Below, in pieces: positions 34,956-43,419 of a stretch of DNA of 64,000 nt. The stretch spans positions 248,001-312,000 of the forward strand of contig NZ_JAQISN010000004.1 in the NCBI RefSeq assembly GCF_037450285.1. Direction: 5' to 3'. The notes under the pieces are model-generated. The model was not told the DNA's origin, did not search any database, and saw only the letters and a list, made by a program, of their open reading frames with translations. The position numbers and the translations under genes are program-made. Numbering within the stretch: position 1 is the first letter of the stretch; the number at the start of each line of letters is the position of its first letter. Source of the DNA: Erwinia sp. SLM-02. GTDB lineage: Bacteria > Pseudomonadota > Gammaproteobacteria > Enterobacterales > Enterobacteriaceae.

Positions 34956-36455
34956 TTAAATCAGCTTCAATGCAATCCAGTACAGCACACCGGAAAGAAC
35001 AATCGATACCGGCAGGGTAAAGACCCACGCCAGCAGGATGTTCTTAATGGTTCTGCCCTGCACGCCGCCGCCGTCAACCAGCATCGTACCCGCCACCGAG
35101 GAGGAGAGAACGTGTGTGGTTGAAACCGGCATGCCGGTATAACTTGCCACGCCAATCGATACCGCCGCCGTCATCTGCGCCGACATGCCCTGAGCGTAAG
35201 TCATACCTTTCTTACCGATTTTTTCACCGATAGTGGTGGCAACACGACGCCAGCCAACCATGGTGCCTAACGACAGCGCCAGCGCCACCGCCACGATAAT
35301 CCATACCGGAGCGTACTCGATGGTATTGAGCAAATCGCCTTTCAGCTTGGTCAGGAAGCGTTTATCTTCCGCGCTGGTTTCCGGCAGCTTCGCCGCTTTT
35401 TCCGCCGTATCAGAAATACACATCAGCATACGACGCAGGTGGCTGCGTTGTTCAACGGTCAGTGCATCGTAGCTGGAGAGATTATTCAGCAGCCCCTGAG
35501 CACGCTGGATGACGGGCAGTGCGCGCGCGGCATCGCAGTGGAACTCCTGAGGACCTGAAGGGATCTCTTCCGGCGACGGGATCGCAGGAGGTGACATCTG
35601 AATAATATGCGTCAGCGAGGCTGCATGCTGCTGGTAATACTGCTCCAGATGGTTAACGGCATCACGCGTACGGGTGATGTCATAACCGGTGGAGTTCATA
35701 TTGACCACAAAGCCTGCCGGGGCCACGCCAATCAGCACCAGCATAATCAGACCAATGCCTTTCTGGCCGTCATTTGCACCGTGTGAATAGCTGACGCCAA
35801 TCGCCGAGACGATCAGGGCGATACGGGTCCAGAACGGGGGCTTTTTCTTGCCATCGATCTTTTCACGTTCCGCTGGAGTCATGTGGACACGCATACGCTT
35901 CTTGTTACCACTCCAGTAACGGCGCAGCAGGAACACCAGTCCGCCAGCAACAACCAGGCCAACAATCGGCGAGATAATCAATGACATAAAGATGCCAATC
36001 ATTTTCGGCACGTTCAGCGCATCAACAACCGAGGTTCCGGTCAGCAACGCGTTAGTCAGGCCGATACCGATAATGGCACCAATCAGGGTGTGGGAGCTGG
36101 AAGCCGGTAACCCAAAATACCAGGTTCCGAGGTTCCATATAATGGCGGCAAGCAGCATGGAAAAGACCATCGCCAGCCCGTGAGCCGATCCAACGTTCAA
36201 TAACAGATCGGTGGGTAACAGATGGACAATGGCATAAGCTACGCTCAGGCCGCCCAACAGTACACCAAAGAAGTTGAACACCCCCGCCATGACGACCGCT
36301 AACTGCGAGCGCATTGCACGGGTGTAGATCACGGTTGCGACCGCGTTGGCTGTATCGTGGAAGCCGTTAATCGCTTCATAAATCAATACAAACAACAAAG
36401 CCAGAACCAGTAACAGGCCGGTGTGAAAATCAAGACCAGCAAATAGATGTAGCAT
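34956..36455 (-). CDS. pitA: Low-affinity inorganic phosphate transporter
   Basis: 499 residues, as in E. coli PitA, from the ATG at 36455 (MLHLFAGLDFHTG). The PiT-family signature GFHDTANAVAT and its inverted C-terminal partner (SHGANDGQKGIG) are present, with about ten helices and a central hydrophilic loop that is the most diverged part. It imports metal-phosphate complexes with protons. Confidence 0.97.
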   Translation of the reverse strand: MLHLFAGLDFHTGLLLVLALLFVLIYEAINGFHDTANAVATVIYTRAMRSQLAVVMAGVFNFFGVLLGGLSVAYAIVHLLPTDLLLNVGSAHGLAMVFSMLLAAIIWNLGTWYFGLPASSSHTLIGAIIGIGLTNALLTGTSVVDALNVPKMIGIFMSLIISPIVGLVVAGGLVFLLRRYWSGNKKRMRVHMTPAEREKIDGKKKPPFWTRIALIVSAIGVSYSHGANDGQKGIGLIMLVLIGVAPAGFVVNMNSTGYDITRTRDAVNHLEQYYQQHAASLTHIIQMSPPAIPSPEEIPSGPQEFHCDAARALPVIQRAQGLLNNLSSYDALTVEQRSHLRRMLMCISDTAEKAAKLPETSAEDKRFLTKLKGDLLNTIEYAPVWIIVAVALALSLGTMVGWRRVATTIGEKIGKKGMTYAQGMSAQMTAAVSIGVASYTGMPVSTTHVLSSSVAGTMLVDGGGVQGRTIKNILLAWVFTLPVSIVLSGVLYWIALKLI

Positions 36456-36697
36456 AAGCGTTACGCCATTTAGGAGGACATGAACGCGGCGCATTATCAG
36501 CGACAAACCGCACCGGGGGAAAGTGAAATATAGACTTTTTTTGACATTAATGTGTCAGTGTAGTGACAATACCCTAGGAAAACTATGGTAAATCATTAAG
36601 TTACAAATTGTTTCCGCTGAGGTTTCGCCTGATGCTGGCATCCCTCCCGCCAACTCTCTACAATCAGCGTTTTTGTCGGGCAGTGCCGGAGTGAGCA

Positions 36698-37882
36698 GTG
36701 GAAAAATATGACGTTATCGTAATTGGCGCGGGTGCTGCGGGCCTGTTCTGCGCGGCGCAGGCGGGCCAGAAAGGGCTTCGCGTGCTGTTAATTGATAATG
36801 GCAAAAAGGCCGGGCGTAAAATCCTGATGTCCGGCGGCGGCCGCTGCAATTTCACCAATCTGTATACCGAACCGGCGGCTTACCTGTCGCACAATCCTCA
36901 CTTTTGTAAATCCGCCCTGGCGCGTTATACGCAGTGGGATTTTATCGATGTGGTGAATCGCCACGGCATCGCCTGGCACGAGAAAACCCTCGGCCAGCTG
37001 TTCTGCGATGACTCCGCCCAGCAGATCGTCGATCTGCTGCTGAAAGAGTGCGAGGCGGGTAACGTCACGCTGCGGCTGCGTAGCGAAGTGATGTCGGTGG
37101 CGCGCGATGATGCCGGCTATACGCTGCAGCTCAACGGCGCAGAGGTACAGGCGAAAAAGCTGGTGATTGCCAGCGGTGGTCTGTCGATGCCGGGGCTGGG
37201 CGCTTCGCCGTTTGGCTATAAGATTGCCGAACAGTTCGGTCTGAAGGTATTCCCGACCCGCGCCGGACTGGTGCCGTTTACCCTGCACAAGCCGCTGCTG
37301 GAGCAGCTACAGACGCTCTCCGGCGTGTCGGTGCCGTCGGTGATGACGGCGGAAGACGGCACGGTGTTTAAAGAAGCGCTGCTGTTCACCCATCGCGGCC
37401 TCTCCGGCCCGGCGGTGCTGCAGCTTTCCAGCTACTGGCAGCCGGGCGAGTTTGTCACCATTAATCTGTCTCCGCAGCAGGACATCGATGCGTTTATTAA
37501 TGAAGAACGCACCCAGCACCCGAACCAGAGCCTGAAAAACACCCTGGCGAAACTGCTGCCTAAGCGACTGGTTGAGTGCCTGCAGCTGCTGGGCCATGTG
37601 CCGGAATGCACCCTGAAGCAGCTGAACAGCCGCCAGCAGAACGATCTGGCAACCACGCTGCACCAGTGGCGCGTGCAGCCGAACGGCACCGAAGGCTATC
37701 GTACCGCCGAAGTGACCCTGGGCGGCGTCGATACCACGCAGCTGTCTTCTAAAACCATGGAAGCCCGCGACGTGCCGGGGCTGTACTTTATTGGGGAAGT
37801 GGTGGACGTCACCGGCTGGCTGGGGGGGTATAACTTCCAGTGGGCGTGGAGTTCTGCCTGGGCCTGCGCGCAGGCGCTGTGA
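36698..37882 (+). CDS. yhiN: YhiN-type flavoprotein (HI0933/BaiN family)
   Basis: 394 residues (E. coli YhiN 400), starting with GTG at 36698. FAD site GAGAAG at 10-15, then the family block AGRKILMSGGGRCNFTN and, near the end, LYFIGEVVDVTGWLGGYNFQWAWSSG-like ending. The biochemical role in enterobacteria is not established. Divergent from pitA as in E. coli. Confidence 0.93.
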   Translation: MEKYDVIVIGAGAAGLFCAAQAGQKGLRVLLIDNGKKAGRKILMSGGGRCNFTNLYTEPAAYLSHNPHFCKSALARYTQWDFIDVVNRHGIAWHEKTLGQLFCDDSAQQIVDLLLKECEAGNVTLRLRSEVMSVARDDAGYTLQLNGAEVQAKKLVIASGGLSMPGLGASPFGYKIAEQFGLKVFPTRAGLVPFTLHKPLLEQLQTLSGVSVPSVMTAEDGTVFKEALLFTHRGLSGPAVLQLSSYWQPGEFVTINLSPQQDIDAFINEERTQHPNQSLKNTLAKLLPKRLVECLQLLGHVPECTLKQLNSRQQNDLATTLHQWRVQPNGTEGYRTAEVTLGGVDTTQLSSKTMEARDVPGLYFIGEVVDVTGWLGGYNFQWAWSSAWACAQAL

Positions 37883-37946
37883 TCTGTTGATTCAGACCGT
37901 AAACTTCAGTCGATAGCCGTTTATTTTAGACTTATCGAGCCGCTCA

Positions 37947-38522
37947 TCACAGCATCGACTGATAGTTTTCCATTGCCTTGATAGTCATAGGTAATCCCTG
38001 ACGCAGTAGCGCCGCCAGATACTCATCGACACTTCTGGCCGGTTTTCTCATACTGTTACGTTGTTCGGCTACCGCCTGCAGTGCCAGCGCGTGGTTCAAG
38101 TCGAAAAGATCTGAAATAAATTCGTCCGGATGGAGGGATTCAATGTCGAAATCAACCATCCGTGAAGCCGGGAAGTCCTTCAGATTGAGCGTAACAATCA
38201 CCTCTGCGTTGCACCGTACCGCGGCAGCCACAACGTGGCGGTCGTCAGGGTCGGGCAGATTGATGCCTTCAATCAGGTTTTCATAGCCTGTAACCATTGC
38301 ATCGGGTATCGCCTGATTCATCAGAGCATCCGTCCGTGTTATCTGCTCGGCTGTGATATCAGGCCTGTTCTGCAATAAGTGGCGCTGCCATTCTTCCTGA
38401 ATAGTTTGGGTCCATTTCGGTTGATACAGTCCCTTGATTCCCAGACGCATCAACAGGTCCCGCAGCAGAGATGGATACAATACACATGCATCTAACACGA
38501 CGGGATAGGGTGAATGATTCAT
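37947..38522 (-). CDS. PIN-domain toxin
   Basis: 191 residues. PIN-type acidic residues are seen at Asp11 (VVLDACVL), Glu44 (IQEEW), Asp93/Asp94 (DPDDRHVVAAA) and Asp116 (TLNLKDFP), so it should be an active Mg-dependent ribonuclease of the VapC-like group. It starts in the last base of the stop of the upstream HTH gene (TGATG), the usual coupling in toxin-antitoxin pairs, antitoxin first. The RNA target is unknown. Confidence 0.85.
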   Translation of the reverse strand: MNHSPYPVVLDACVLYPSLLRDLLMRLGIKGLYQPKWTQTIQEEWQRHLLQNRPDITAEQITRTDALMNQAIPDAMVTGYENLIEGINLPDPDDRHVVAAAVRCNAEVIVTLNLKDFPASRMVDFDIESLHPDEFISDLFDLNHALALQAVAEQRNSMRKPARSVDEYLAALLRQGLPMTIKAMENYQSML

Positions 38523-38983
38523 CAGTAAAGTCCAATTTCCTGACTGAGGTCGGACAGCTCCTGCATAGCCTTTTGGCTAGTGCTATCGCGTTGCTCTTTA
38601 AATTTCATCAGATCCGCAAACAGCACACGGCGATGTCGACCTGTTTTGTGGAAAGGTAACGCGCCATCTTCCAGCAGCTTCACCATATGCGGGCGTGAAA
38701 CGTTCAGAATATTGGCTGCTTCCTGCGTCGTTAACTCAGCATGAACTGGCACGATCTGCACGGCATTGCCTGCTGCCAGCTCGCCAAGAATCGTCATCAG
38801 CAGCGTCAGTGCAGAAGTGGGTAGCTCAATCTGGTGCGTATTATTATCTGCATCCTGAATGGCAATTTTTTGCGTTTCCAGCCTGGTCGACAGATAGCTT
38901 GCAAGCGCTCTCTGTCCACGGACTGCCACCTCAATTTCCTTAGGCGCTGGGAGGTTCAAGCTTTTAAGAATTGAGTTTGTCAT
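38522..38983 (-). CDS. Excisionase-type HTH antitoxin of the PIN module
   Basis: 153 residues. The C-terminal half has a MerR/excisionase-like helix-turn-helix (ELTTQEAANILNVSRPHMVKLLEDGALPFHKTGRHRRV). The N-terminal part (about 80 residues) is of unknown fold. It precedes and overlaps the PIN gene by one base. HTH-xis antitoxins paired with PIN toxins are known; here the protein should bind both toxin and promoter. Confidence 0.83.
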   Translation of the reverse strand: MTNSILKSLNLPAPKEIEVAVRGQRALASYLSTRLETQKIAIQDADNNTHQIELPTSALTLLMTILGELAAGNAVQIVPVHAELTTQEAANILNVSRPHMVKLLEDGALPFHKTGRHRRVLFADLMKFKEQRDSTSQKAMQELSDLSQEIGLY

Positions 38984-39311
38984 GGTTATCTCATTGAATA
39001 GTGGCGTTGTTATATCTGGTTTTATGTTAGATACCCGCTGGGGATATTCACTGAATCAGATTATACGAAATAAACGAAAACAACAACAAACGAAATATTC
39101 GAAAATCGACGACCCTGCCCTGCTACGGCCTGGGTGTTCACGGGTACGTTCAGAATGGCAATGTAGATTGACTTACGCTGGCCGGTTTATTCAGCATCTC
39201 GATTGTTCTACGCAGAACGCTTTGTCTGAAAAGCCATGGAACGGCTGATTTCACCCCTCGTAAATGCTAATGTGCTCGGCTGTTAAGGGCGATTTTGAGA
39301 TGAAGGGCTGA
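38984..39311. other. Intergenic region upstream of the PIN module
   Basis: 328 bp with the promoter of the toxin-antitoxin operon and of the orphan gene at 39312. Holds the direct repeats at 39065-39105 and a small GTTCT/AGAAC hairpin at 39203-39216. No gene seen. Confidence 0.5.
39065..39105. promoter_or_regulatory. Two 16-bp direct repeats upstream of the toxin-antitoxin operon
   Basis: ACGAAATAAACGAAAA at 39065-39080 and ACGAAATATTCGAAAA at 39090-39105 (14 of 16 identical), 25 bp apart and about 85 bp from the antitoxin start. They may be operator sites for the antitoxin. Confidence 0.5.
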
Positions 39312-39947
39312 ATGATGGAAGTGCTAAGCTCCAGCGATCCACTTTACACCTTGTTCATGCACCCAAAATCAAAGCTGATCGTCAGCCGGTTCCGCAGCCT
39401 GGCCGGTGAAAAGAAGATGAGCGAGTGGCAGGTTTTTTGCGTGCTGCTGGCGGGCTTTCTGAACTGCTGGGCCGTTAAATCTGAGAATTTCAGGATCCAC
39501 ATCGAATTTGCCAAATCGAGCAACTTCGATTTCCTGTTTGATAAGATCAATGTGACGGTGACGATTGAAGGCATGTCGGGGGAAAGCAATCTTCTGGGGC
39601 CGGATTTCTCGCTGCCGCAGTACGATTCCCCCTATGAATTTTGCCGCCTGGTGAATAAAAAAGAGTACGACTCGCGCACCACCTACCTCGGCATGCACGG
39701 TAAGGCTTACCATAAAGCCAACTTCCTCAGCCTGCCGCAGCCGGACGGGCAGCCCGTTCTGACCTGGGAAGGCACCGTGATGGTGTACGACAAAGCCTTC
39801 TTCCATCCGAAAAACTACGCCACGACATTGGGCTTTTTACAGGATGACCTTCACCGCACCGTGACCGAGGCGCTAGTCAAAAGGTTCACCCAGTTCTCGG
39901 CGCTGTATGATTATCTCTTCCGGCCTTTGCGGGTAAGAGAGGCGTAA
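39312..39947 (+). CDS. Hypothetical protein
   Basis: 211 residues with no family recognised. There is no signal peptide or membrane helix. The middle is rich in beta-strand-like stretches (FRIHIEFAKSSNFDFLFDKINVTVTIEG), and the C-terminal part (YATTLGFLQDDLHRTVTEALVKRFTQFSALYDYLF) looks helical. GAAGGG lies upstream of the ATG; a second ATG follows at once at 39315. Codon use resembles the core genes, which supports it being real. It stands alone between the PIN module and an ABC exporter. Confidence 0.65.
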   Translation: MMEVLSSSDPLYTLFMHPKSKLIVSRFRSLAGEKKMSEWQVFCVLLAGFLNCWAVKSENFRIHIEFAKSSNFDFLFDKINVTVTIEGMSGESNLLGPDFSLPQYDSPYEFCRLVNKKEYDSRTTYLGMHGKAYHKANFLSLPQPDGQPVLTWEGTVMVYDKAFFHPKNYATTLGFLQDDLHRTVTEALVKRFTQFSALYDYLFRPLRVREA

Positions 39948-39983
39948 TTCCGTTCGGCCCCCGGCATTACTAGCTCTGAGGTT

Positions 39984-40007
39984 ATTCCCGGTTAATTCAC
40001 CGGGAAT
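39984..40007 (+). terminator. Hairpin after the orphan gene
   Basis: A perfect 9-bp stem ATTCCCGGT/ACCGGGAAT with a six-base loop, 36 bp after the stop; no clear T-run. Confidence 0.5.
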
Positions 40008-40143
40008 ATTGGCTAATTAATCCCTACGTTTTTTATGGCGTAATTAAAACGACTTGATATTCCCGCACAATGTTATAATCCCGCCGAAAATTACCGCATT
40101 CGCCGTCCGGCACAAAAAAATTATACTGAATATTGAGGGAGTT

Positions 40144-41862
40144 ATGCTCAGGCGTTTTTTTAGTTATTACGTACCTTACAAAAAGCTTTTTCTGCTCGAT
40201 TTTGGCTGCGCCATTCTTGCCGGGCTGCTGGAGCTTTCCTTCCCGATGGCGGTTCGCGCCTTTATCGATAAGCTGCTGCCCGCCCAGGACTGGGTGATGA
40301 TTATTGTCGCCTCGGCGGCTCTGCTGGCGATCTACCTGATTAACACCGGGCTGATGGCGGTGGTGAACTACTGGGGACACGCGCTGGGCGTCGGGATTGA
40401 AACCGATATGCGCCAGCAGGCGTTCCAGCATTTGCAGAAGCTGTCGCTGGGCTATTACGACAACGTGAAAACCGGCCACATTATTACCCACGTCACCAAA
40501 GATTTGGAAGAAGTGGGGGAAATCGCCCACCACGGCCCGGAAGATCTGTTTATTGCGGTGATGACCTTTATTGGTGCCTTTATTCTGATGGCGACGGTGC
40601 ATATGCCGCTGGCGCTGATGACCATTATTATCGTGCCGTCGATGACCTGGCTGGTCAGCCGACACGGCAGCCAGATGACCAATACCTGGCGCAAGCTGTT
40701 TGGCCAGATCGGCGATTTCAACGCCCGTATCGAAGAGAGCATCGGCGGCGTGCGCGTGGTGAAGGCGTTTGCCAACGAGCATCAGGAAGAGAAGCTGTTT
40801 GCCCGCGATAACGTCAACTACAAAACCACCAAGCTGCAGGCCTACCGGATCATGACCGCCAGCATGACGCTGAGCTATCTCAGCACCCGTCTGGTGCAGC
40901 TGGTGATTATGGTGGCAGGAACCTGGTACGTGCTGAAGGGCGAACTGAGCTACGGCGGCTTTATCGGCTTCCTGCTGCTGGTTGAGGTGTTCTTCCGTCC
41001 GGTGCAGAAGATTTCGTCGGTGATGGAGAGCTATCCGAAGGGGATTGCCGGTTTCCGCCGCTTCACCCAGCTGCTGGATACCGCGCCGGATATTACCGAT
41101 AAGCCGGATGCTCGCGTGGTCAGCGCGCTGAAGGGCGATATCGAGTTTGATAACGTCACCTTTGGCTACAGCGCCGGTTCACCGGTATTAAAGGATCTGA
41201 ATCTGACCATCCGCGCCGGTGAAACGGTGGCGTTTGTCGGGCCGAGCGGGGCGGGTAAAACCACGCTGTGTTCGCTGCTGCCGCGTTTTTATGACGTGCA
41301 GCAGGGGGCAATTCGGGTCGACGGTCTGGATATTCGCGATATGACCCAGCAGTCGCTGCGCGGTCAGATCGGGATTGTGCAGCAGGACGTGTTCCTGTTT
41401 GGCGGTTCGATTCGCGAGAATATTGCCTATGGTCGTCTGCACGCGACGGAAGAGGAGATCTGGCAGGCGGCGACCCGCGCGCGGCTGGCGGATCTGATCA
41501 ACAGTCTGCCGGACGGTCTGGATACGATTGTGGGCGAGAGGGGCGTGAAGCTGTCCGGCGGTCAGAAGCAGCGTATTTCGATTGCCCGCGTGTTCCTGAA
41601 GAACCCACCGATTCTGATTCTGGATGAGGCAACGTCGGCGCTGGATACGGCCACCGAGCAGGCGATTCAGCAGTCGCTGTCCGAGCTGTCGGTGGGGCGC
41701 ACGTCGCTGATTATTGCCCACCGTCTGACGACGATTCAGAATGCCGATCGGATTATTGTGGTGGACGATAGCGGGATTGTGGAGCAGGGCAGTCATAAGC
41801 AACTGCTGGAGCGCCGGGGACGTTATGCGCATTTGTATGATGCGCAGCTGACGCGGGCGTAG
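40144..41862 (+). CDS. ABC exporter, fused membrane and ATPase domains
   Basis: 572 residues from the ATG at 40144, with GGGAG before it. Six membrane helices in the first 320 residues (type IV exporter fold), then one ATPase domain with Walker A GPSGAGKTT, signature LSGGQKQR and Walker B ILILDEATSALD. Works as a homodimer or with a partner; no partner gene is adjacent, so a homodimer is likely. Substrate (lipid, peptide or drug) cannot be told. Repeat B begins 35 bases after its stop. Confidence 0.9.
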   Translation: MLRRFFSYYVPYKKLFLLDFGCAILAGLLELSFPMAVRAFIDKLLPAQDWVMIIVASAALLAIYLINTGLMAVVNYWGHALGVGIETDMRQQAFQHLQKLSLGYYDNVKTGHIITHVTKDLEEVGEIAHHGPEDLFIAVMTFIGAFILMATVHMPLALMTIIIVPSMTWLVSRHGSQMTNTWRKLFGQIGDFNARIEESIGGVRVVKAFANEHQEEKLFARDNVNYKTTKLQAYRIMTASMTLSYLSTRLVQLVIMVAGTWYVLKGELSYGGFIGFLLLVEVFFRPVQKISSVMESYPKGIAGFRRFTQLLDTAPDITDKPDARVVSALKGDIEFDNVTFGYSAGSPVLKDLNLTIRAGETVAFVGPSGAGKTTLCSLLPRFYDVQQGAIRVDGLDIRDMTQQSLRGQIGIVQQDVFLFGGSIRENIAYGRLHATEEEIWQAATRARLADLINSLPDGLDTIVGERGVKLSGGQKQRISIARVFLKNPPILILDEATSALDTATEQAIQQSLSELSVGRTSLIIAHRLTTIQNADRIIVVDDSGIVEQGSHKQLLERRGRYAHLYDAQLTRA

Positions 41863-41897
41863 TCTTTTTGTCGGGCTGAATGGTGCTTGAGGTGATT

Positions 41898-42103
41898 GCG
41901 CGGGCGCGTCGCGGCTACGGCTGGCGGTCCTCGCGCCACGCGCTGCGTGGTGCCTTCACTGCGTTCGTCAGCCTGTCGGACCGGCTCAGACGTCACATCC
42001 CTGTGCCGACCGAGCCTTGCGCCCGCGTCCTGCGGGCTTATCCTGGCTTCCTCTCTCCGTTCAGCGCTGCGGATTGCCCGCCGGGGCCGCACCCCGTCCG
42101 CGC
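41898..42103 (+). repeat. Structured dispersed repeat, copy B (206 bp)
   Basis: Same conserved blocks as copy A, with the hairpin at 42021-42037 (GCCCGC/GCGGGC, loop GTCCT). The left arm has decayed and matches the right arm with about five mismatches in 28. Confidence 0.85.
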
Positions 42104-42287
42104 CTTGACTTTTAAGCTGTCTGTAGAGAAGAACATTTGCATAACGAAACCTGTAGTTGCCTCTGAGAAAAAACCTTGTTGTGAAAAGTGGGCTGCTGAC
42201 TTTCGCTACATTCCCGCTCAATACTCATGTTGAGTGCTGTAGGCTGAACTGGTCATTAAGCAGCGATAACATTGCGATGAAGGTGCA

Positions 42288-42325
42288 CAGCCTCTGCCGG
42301 GGATACCGGGCAATCCGCAGCGTGG
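42288..42325 (-). repeat. Truncated left end of an E-type structured repeat
   Basis: CAGCCTCTGCCGGGG and the adjoining CAATCCGCAGCG block match the left end of copy E at 42758; the rest is missing at the junction of the 470-bp duplication. Confidence 0.75.
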
Positions 42326-42367
42326 AGGTGGGGCTGCTGGTTTGTGACGTCTGATGTGGTAGTGACT

Positions 42368-42573
42368 GCGCGGGCGGGTTGCGGCCCCGGCTGGCGGTCC
42401 TCGCGCCACGCGCTGCGTGGTGCCTTCACTGCGTTCGTCAGCCTGTCGGACCGGCTCAGACGTCACATCCCTGTGCCGACCGAGCCTTGCGCCCGCGTCC
42501 TGCGGGCACATCCTGGCTTCCTCTTTCCGCTCAGCGCTGCGGATTGCCCGCCGGGGCCGCACCCCGTCCGCGC
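42368..42573 (+). repeat. Structured dispersed repeat, copy C (206 bp)
   Basis: Duplicate of copy B, 470 bp away. The left arm here pairs better with the right arm (about three mismatches in 28), which suggests copy C is closer to the original. Hairpin at 42491-42507. Confidence 0.85.
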
Positions 42574-42757
42574 CTTGACTTTTAAGCTGTCTGTAGAGAA
42601 GAACATTTGCATAACGAAACCTGTAGTTGCCTCTGAGAAAAAACCTTGTTGTGAAAAGTGGGCTGCTGACTTTCGCTACATTCCCGCTCAATACTCATGT
42701 TGAGTGCTGTAGGCTGAACTGGTCATTAAGCAGCGATAACATTGCGATGAAGGTGCA

Positions 42758-42957
42758 CAGCCTCTGCCGGGGATGCAGGGCAATCCGCAGCGCTGAGGTG
42801 AAAGCAGCTGGCCAGGAGACGCCGACAGGACGTCGGTGTCAGGCGGAGTCGGGTCCGGGATGACACGTCTTCGCCGGTCCGCCCGGCCGGATGCGGTAAC
42901 CGAAGGCACCACGCATCGCGTGGCGCGAGGACCGCCCGGAAGCCCCGGCAGAGGCTG
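42758..42957 (-). repeat. Structured dispersed repeat, copy E (200 bp, inverted)
   Basis: Perfect 15-bp terminal inverted repeats (42758-42772 and 42943-42957). The conserved blocks are on the minus strand and the internal hairpin at 42818-42840 pairs eight of nine positions around an AGGAC loop (GTCCT on the minus strand). Confidence 0.82.
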
Positions 42958-43419
42958 GGAACCGGCACCGTTTTATCCACGACTGAATTTTCTGTTGACA
43001 GTAATGTGCTGGTTCGGACGATTTTTATATCATTCCCCTGGTTTTCTATCACGCCAGATGATTATTTAATGAAACTTCCCAATTCTGTATTTAATAAAAA
43101 TGTGCTTTTTCATGTTTTCATTTTAATTGCCTGTCGCACAGGTCGTTGCGTAATAATAACAGGCTGAGTTACTAACAGGACGTTATTTATTTCCTGAATT
43201 CTGCTCTGCACTTATTTATTTTTCTCTGTGAAATATATCCAATAAAATATCGCCCTGTATTTTGTAAGGGCTATATTTTCGTGCATCTCTCTGCTTTGAA
43301 AGGTATCTTAAAAATTATGGTATTTATTTACCATGTCTATGGCTTTCACTTGCGGACCGGCACATTCGTGCCGGTCAGGGTGGTTCTGTTATTTTAATAA
43401 TTAAAAAGGGATTCTTCGA
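42958..43419. other. AT-rich region upstream of the second PQQ dehydrogenase
   Basis: 462 bp with no gene. It should contain the promoter of the dehydrogenase. A hairpin at 43355-43376 is listed separately; CCTGT/ACAGG at 43130-43142 is a minor palindrome. Confidence 0.5.
43355..43376 (+). promoter_or_regulatory. Leader hairpin upstream of the second PQQ dehydrogenase
   Basis: A perfect 9-bp stem GACCGGCAC/GTGCCGGTC with an ATTC loop, ending 43 bp before the ATG and followed by a T-rich stretch. It could be an attenuator or 5'-UTR stabiliser, or the terminator of a short upstream transcript. Confidence 0.45.

Larger units (their letters stand above)
41891..42800 (+). repeat. 470-bp tandem duplication
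   Basis: 41891-42360 and 42361 to about 42800 are near-identical with a period of exactly 470 bp. Each copy holds one structured repeat (B or C), a spacer of about 185 bp, and the left end of an E-type element. In the first copy that left end breaks off at about 42325; in the second it continues into full copy E. Confidence 0.93.

Noticed and set aside
25888..43000. Structured repeats as insertion sequences
   Set aside because: They are only about 200 bp, encode no transposase and show no clear target-site duplication; a non-autonomous mobile origin remains possible but cannot be shown here.
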